From NCBI GenBank assembly GCA_028282485.1, contig JANQHU010000305.1, forward strand, positions 1-8,475: a stretch of 8,475 nt of DNA, given 5' to 3'. Position 1 is the first letter of the stretch. Each line of letters opens with the position of its first letter. Below the pieces are notes generated by a model. That model was not told the origin of the DNA. It ran no database searches and saw nothing but the letters and a program-made list of their open reading frames with translations. The DNA is from Bacillota bacterium. Lineage in GTDB: Bacteria > Bacillota > UBA4882 > UBA8346. The translations under genes were made by a program, and so were the position numbers. Below are positions 6,505-8,475 of this stretch, one piece after another.

Positions 6505-6717
6505 ATGGCTTCGGGAAAACGTCGTAATAGTATTGTATCGGATCAAGTAAAATATGAAATTGCTAAGGAATTGGGCTTTGCCCATCGCATCTCGATCACC
6601 AATGGCTCTTACGATTATGGTGAACTAACCACCCGCCAGGCCGGATTACTGGTTAGAGGTTTAATTCAAAAAGCTGAAGAACTTTTAACCCAAAACGGGG
6701 TTAGGAATAATTCCTAG
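6505..6717 (+). CDS. sspF: Small acid-soluble spore protein, SspF-like alpha/beta type
   Basis: Seventy residues. Alpha/beta-type SASPs coat DNA in the dormant forespore, shift it towards an A-like form and protect it from UV and chemical damage; they are degraded at germination by the protease Gpr. The sequence shows a basic head (GKRRN), SDQVKYEIAKELGF (13-26), where Gpr-type cleavage would fall after the Glu of YEIA, then ELTTRQAGLLVRGLIQKAEE. The form AGLLVRGLIQKAEE, rather than the GSVGG of major SASPs, matches the minor SspF kind (AGNMVKRAIEIAEQ in Bacillus). The ATG at 6505 follows GGGAGGTG (6494-6501) at ideal distance, preferred to the overlapping GTG at 6499. It is divergent from murC; a sigma-F-like promoter and a palindrome precede it, and a hairpin spans its stop codon. 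Confidence 0.9.
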   Translation: MASGKRRNSIVSDQVKYEIAKELGFAHRISITNGSYDYGELTTRQAGLLVRGLIQKAEELLTQNGVRNNS

Positions 6718-6732
6718 CCCTGCACCTTTTTA
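6698..6732 (+). terminator. Hairpin overlapping the sspF stop codon, possible terminator
   Basis: GGGTTAGGAAT (6698-6708) pairs with ATTCCTAGCCC (6710-6720), 11 bp with one G-T wobble and almost no spacer, so the real loop is a few central A/T bases. The last codons and the TAG lie inside it. TGCACC then TTTTT follow. It may terminate, or protect the mRNA 3' end; the T-run is short and displaced. Confidence 0.5.
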
Positions 6733-6824
6733 AAATAAATGAATATAATATTGTATCTTAAAGTTTAGTTCGTTTGATTTTATTTAAGGAATTTTTAGTA
6801 TTAACGGCAAATCCTCAACCTGAC

Positions 6825-6846
6825 ACTGACCCAAGACTGACCCAAG
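6825..6846 (+). repeat. Perfect tandem repeat, 2 x 11 bp
   Basis: ACTGACCCAAG occurs at 6825-6835 and again at 6836-6846 with no change and no spacer. A partial copy, CTGAC, precedes it at 6820-6824. It lies in the sspF to outer-membrane-gene gap, just before the terminator at 6879. Confidence 0.85.
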
Positions 6847-6878
6847 TTAAGGGAAAAATACCCTCTATCAAATACCCT

Positions 6879-6900
6879 AGCCGAGCCATCGGCTTTTTTT
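6879..6900 (+). terminator. Rho-independent terminator between sspF and the outer-membrane gene
   Basis: AGCCGA (6879-6884), loop GCCA and TCGGCT (6889-6894) form a perfect 6-bp GC-rich stem followed directly by seven T (6894-6900). It separates sspF transcription from the next gene, or could act as a leader attenuator if a promoter lies just upstream. Confidence 0.85.
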
Positions 6901-6925
6901 ACTTTTATTACATCTTTTACAAGCA

Positions 6926-6993
6926 ACCTCCAGCAGGGATTATTTAATATATCTCCGAAAATAGTACATCTAATTAACAACAAAGCTGGAGGT
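6926..6993 (+). promoter_or_regulatory. Potential Shine-Dalgarno-sequestering leader structure
   Basis: ACCTCCAGC (6926-6934) is the perfect reverse complement of GCTGGAGGT (6985-6993), which contains the ribosome binding site (GGAGG) of the ATG at 6998. Pairing would mask the site with a 50-nt loop. This needs the transcript to start upstream of 6926; I see no convincing promoter to decide that. Confidence 0.45.
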
Positions 6994-6997
6994 AAGT

Positions 6998-8194
6998 ATG
7001 TTAAAAATTATTATTACCATGGTAATCCTTATCTTATCAATTAATACTGCTAATACTGCCACATTAGCAGAATCCCCCTCCCCAAATTCCTCTTTCAAAA
7101 ATAAACAAATTGCCGATCTACAAAAACGGTTTGCACTTCTTGAAAATAACTGGGGGCGATTTCATTTGGGCGGAAATATTACCCTTAATTCTAACTCACC
7201 AATTACCACCACCCAATTAGCTCCTGAGTTTTCCCAACAACTTGATTTGTTTTTTACTGCTTTAATTGACCCTACTTTAGAATTTCACTTACGGTTATGG
7301 CATTCGGGAGGCTGGGGCATCAACTATCAAAGTATTTCCATGGCCAATTCCCCTATTAATGCCCCTTTACAAATTAACGAGGCCTTTCTAAAATATGACA
7401 ATCCTTACTTTACCGGTTACCTGGGAAAATTTCAGTTTTCCTTAGGACCCTTTGGCTTAATTTCTGACTTTATCGCTAATCCGGTGGAAGGATTAGCTTT
7501 GCAAAAAAAATGGGGTAACATCTATTTAACCGGGCTCTATACCAGAGTAAATACTGAGTACCGCCAAAATACTGATTTAGTTGAATCCTTTGAAGACTAT
7601 TGGGCCTTGCGCGCCAATATTATTAAAAATAGTTCCATTTTTGGTTTTAATCTCGTTCCCAATGGAATTACCGGAGAAAAAGCCTTTAGTTTTGATAGTA
7701 GTTTTCCGGCTTTTAAGGGCCATCTGGATGCTGAAGTCGGCTGGTACTCTTTTAACTACCAAGCGCAAACCGAATATCAAATCAACTGGACTCCTGGCTT
7801 TTTAATTGGTTATCGGTATCTTTGGAATAATCAAAATTTATTTACCCTGAAGCTGGGTTATTTTAGTCCCAATTTTTTACCTGCCTACTCCAGTCTCGGG
7901 CACATGTCCGGCGACACCCGGGAGTGGTTTATTCCTAACTCTAAAGGATTGGAATGCTTTTTACAAAAGTATATCAGACCTACTTGGGCTTTCCGAAATC
8001 GTTTAGCCATACTCCGACCCGTAAATAGCAGTGGTTCTTCTGCGAAAACTTATTATCATTTGATTTCCAGCCTTACCAAGGACTTTTCACCCATTAATCA
8101 ATTAGAATTGGGAATCGATATTAAAGACTATTCGAATAACTCCTTTACTGATGTGGACAAACGAGTCTTTCTGCAATGGAATCTACGCTTTTAA
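6998..8194 (+). CDS. Probable outer-membrane beta-barrel (porin-like) protein
   Basis: 398 aa. A signal peptide is clear: Lys3, a hydrophobic core at 4-15, and a likely cleavage after TLA at residue 24. A short helical segment (IADLQKRFALLENNWGRF, about 38-55) is followed by many alternating aromatic/polar strands such as FHLGGNITLN, IYLTGLYTRVN, GFLIGYRYLWN and LFTLKLGYFSPN. The chain ends in LQWNLRF with a terminal Phe, the beta-signal recognised by the BAM insertion machinery. There are no SLH repeats. These traits point to an outer-membrane barrel, perhaps a solute channel, but I do not recognise a named family. GGAGGT sits 5 nt before the ATG and can be masked by an upstream sequence. 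A terminator separates it from sspF. Confidence 0.8.
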   Translation: MLKIIITMVILILSINTANTATLAESPSPNSSFKNKQIADLQKRFALLENNWGRFHLGGNITLNSNSPITTTQLAPEFSQQLDLFFTALIDPTLEFHLRLWHSGGWGINYQSISMANSPINAPLQINEAFLKYDNPYFTGYLGKFQFSLGPFGLISDFIANPVEGLALQKKWGNIYLTGLYTRVNTEYRQNTDLVESFEDYWALRANIIKNSSIFGFNLVPNGITGEKAFSFDSSFPAFKGHLDAEVGWYSFNYQAQTEYQINWTPGFLIGYRYLWNNQNLFTLKLGYFSPNFLPAYSSLGHMSGDTREWFIPNSKGLECFLQKYIRPTWAFRNRLAILRPVNSSGSSAKTYYHLISSLTKDFSPINQLELGIDIKDYSNNSFTDVDKRVFLQWNLRF

Positions 8195-8356
8195 ATATAT
8201 TCTTTATGTGCCGCAATTATTCAACCAGATGCTTTTCAGTTTTTCTTAACTAAAATTGAAGAAGAAGAAGAACGGTTGGATTCTCGGGAATTTGAAAAAT
8301 ACGATTCCAATGGAAAAACCTTAGAAGAAATGATTAATGAAGTCCCTGAAAATTAA
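8195..8356 (+). pseudogene. Start-less 53-codon open stretch, probable gene remnant
   Basis: Directly after the outer-membrane gene stop, and in the same frame, 53 codons stay open to TAA at 8354-8356. The translation looks coding: PDAFQFFLTKIEEEEERL, then an acidic, charged tail ending MINEVPEN. There is no ATG, GTG or TTG with a ribosome binding site at its head (the first such codons are a TTG and an ATG far inside), so it appears to be the 3' part of a small gene that lost its start. A terminator follows 15 bp later, as after a real gene. It could instead be a frameshifted or mis-sequenced small protein. Function unknown. Confidence 0.45.
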
Positions 8357-8371
8357 TTATCTAAGTAATAT

Positions 8372-8401
8372 AAAAAAACCGCCTTTATAAGCGGTTTTTT
8401 T
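8372..8401. terminator. Bidirectional rho-independent terminator
   Basis: AAAAAAACCGC (8372-8382) and GCGGTTTTTTT (8391-8401) are perfect complements around an 8-nt loop. Runs of A and T on the two sides allow it to serve both the plus-strand outer-membrane gene and the minus-strand gene ending at 8418. Confidence 0.93.
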
Positions 8402-8417
8402 CTCTAATCTTTTATCT

Positions 8418-8475
8418 CTATTGCTTCATACTGCCTTCTAAATCTCCAACATCATAATTTTTAATTCCTTCAAAA
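8418..8475 (-). CDS. 3' end of an unidentified minus-strand gene (cut by window edge)
   Basis: Nineteen codons are open from the window edge to TAG (8420-8418), reading FEGIKNYDVGDLEGSMKQ. A terminator lies 17 bp beyond the stop in its direction, as expected for a gene end. The fragment is too short to name a product, and the open frame alone is weak evidence. Confidence 0.5.
   Translation of the reverse strand, partial: FEGIKNYDVGDLEGSMKQ

Noticed and set aside
6801..6983. 60-codon minus-strand open frame in the sspF / outer-membrane gap
   Set aside because: It runs through the terminator at 6879-6900 and the tandem repeat, has a weak start and shows no recognisable features. I considered an integrase C-terminal remnant (it contains NLGQSWVSV) but the evidence is too thin.
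7577..7805. Open frames on both strands inside the outer-membrane gene (67 and 74 codons)
   Set aside because: Alternative-frame shadows of a clear coding region with signal peptide and barrel pattern.
1..8475. CRISPR array, tRNA or rRNA genes, insertion sequence or prophage
   Set aside because: No regularly spaced repeats, no cloverleaf-like or rRNA segments, and no transposase or phage proteins were seen.

Overview
The window is AT-rich chromosomal DNA, probably from a spore-forming, double-membraned (diderm) member of the Firmicutes. Two genes support this: a small acid-soluble spore protein of the SspF kind (6505-6717), and a secreted protein with the hallmarks of an outer-membrane beta-barrel, including a C-terminal Phe (6998-8194). 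MurC also has the clostridial style of active-site motifs. Halanaerobiales, Negativicutes and Limnochordia-like lineages all combine spores with an outer membrane; the sequence alone does not decide between them.

Layout. At the left edge, on the minus strand, tgt (tRNA-guanine transglycosylase, queuosine pathway) is followed by the 5' end of yajC (Sec accessory subunit), a common pairing. Reading away from tgt on the plus strand are four genes with wide, very AT-rich gaps: a polytopic membrane protein (1533-2129), a DnaJ-like cysteine-rich protein with about six membrane spans (2341-3321), a YpiB/ReoY-family protein (3520-4065), and a 110-residue protein that looks like two AbrB-like half-barrels in one chain (4497-4829). 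A strong bidirectional terminator (4831-4872) separates this last gene from convergent murC (4885-6240, minus). murC has a good sigma-A-type promoter and is divergent from sspF.

The sspF region is rich in small signals: a sigma-F-like promoter, a 40-bp imperfect palindrome just before the Shine-Dalgarno, a hairpin spanning the stop codon, a perfect 2 x 11-bp tandem repeat and a rho-independent terminator. The outer-membrane protein gene follows; its Shine-Dalgarno is perfectly complementary to a 9-base segment about 50 nt upstream. At the right edge are a start-less 53-codon open stretch (gene remnant), a bidirectional terminator, and the 3' tail of a minus-strand gene.

Functionally the window mixes tRNA modification and secretion (tgt-yajC), cell-wall synthesis (murC and possibly the MurA-stability regulator family of YpiB/ReoY), spore DNA protection (sspF) and the outer membrane. 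I did not find a clear multi-gene novel system. The most unusual content is the little-characterised plus-strand group at 1533-4829 and the RNA-level signals around sspF and the outer-membrane protein gene.
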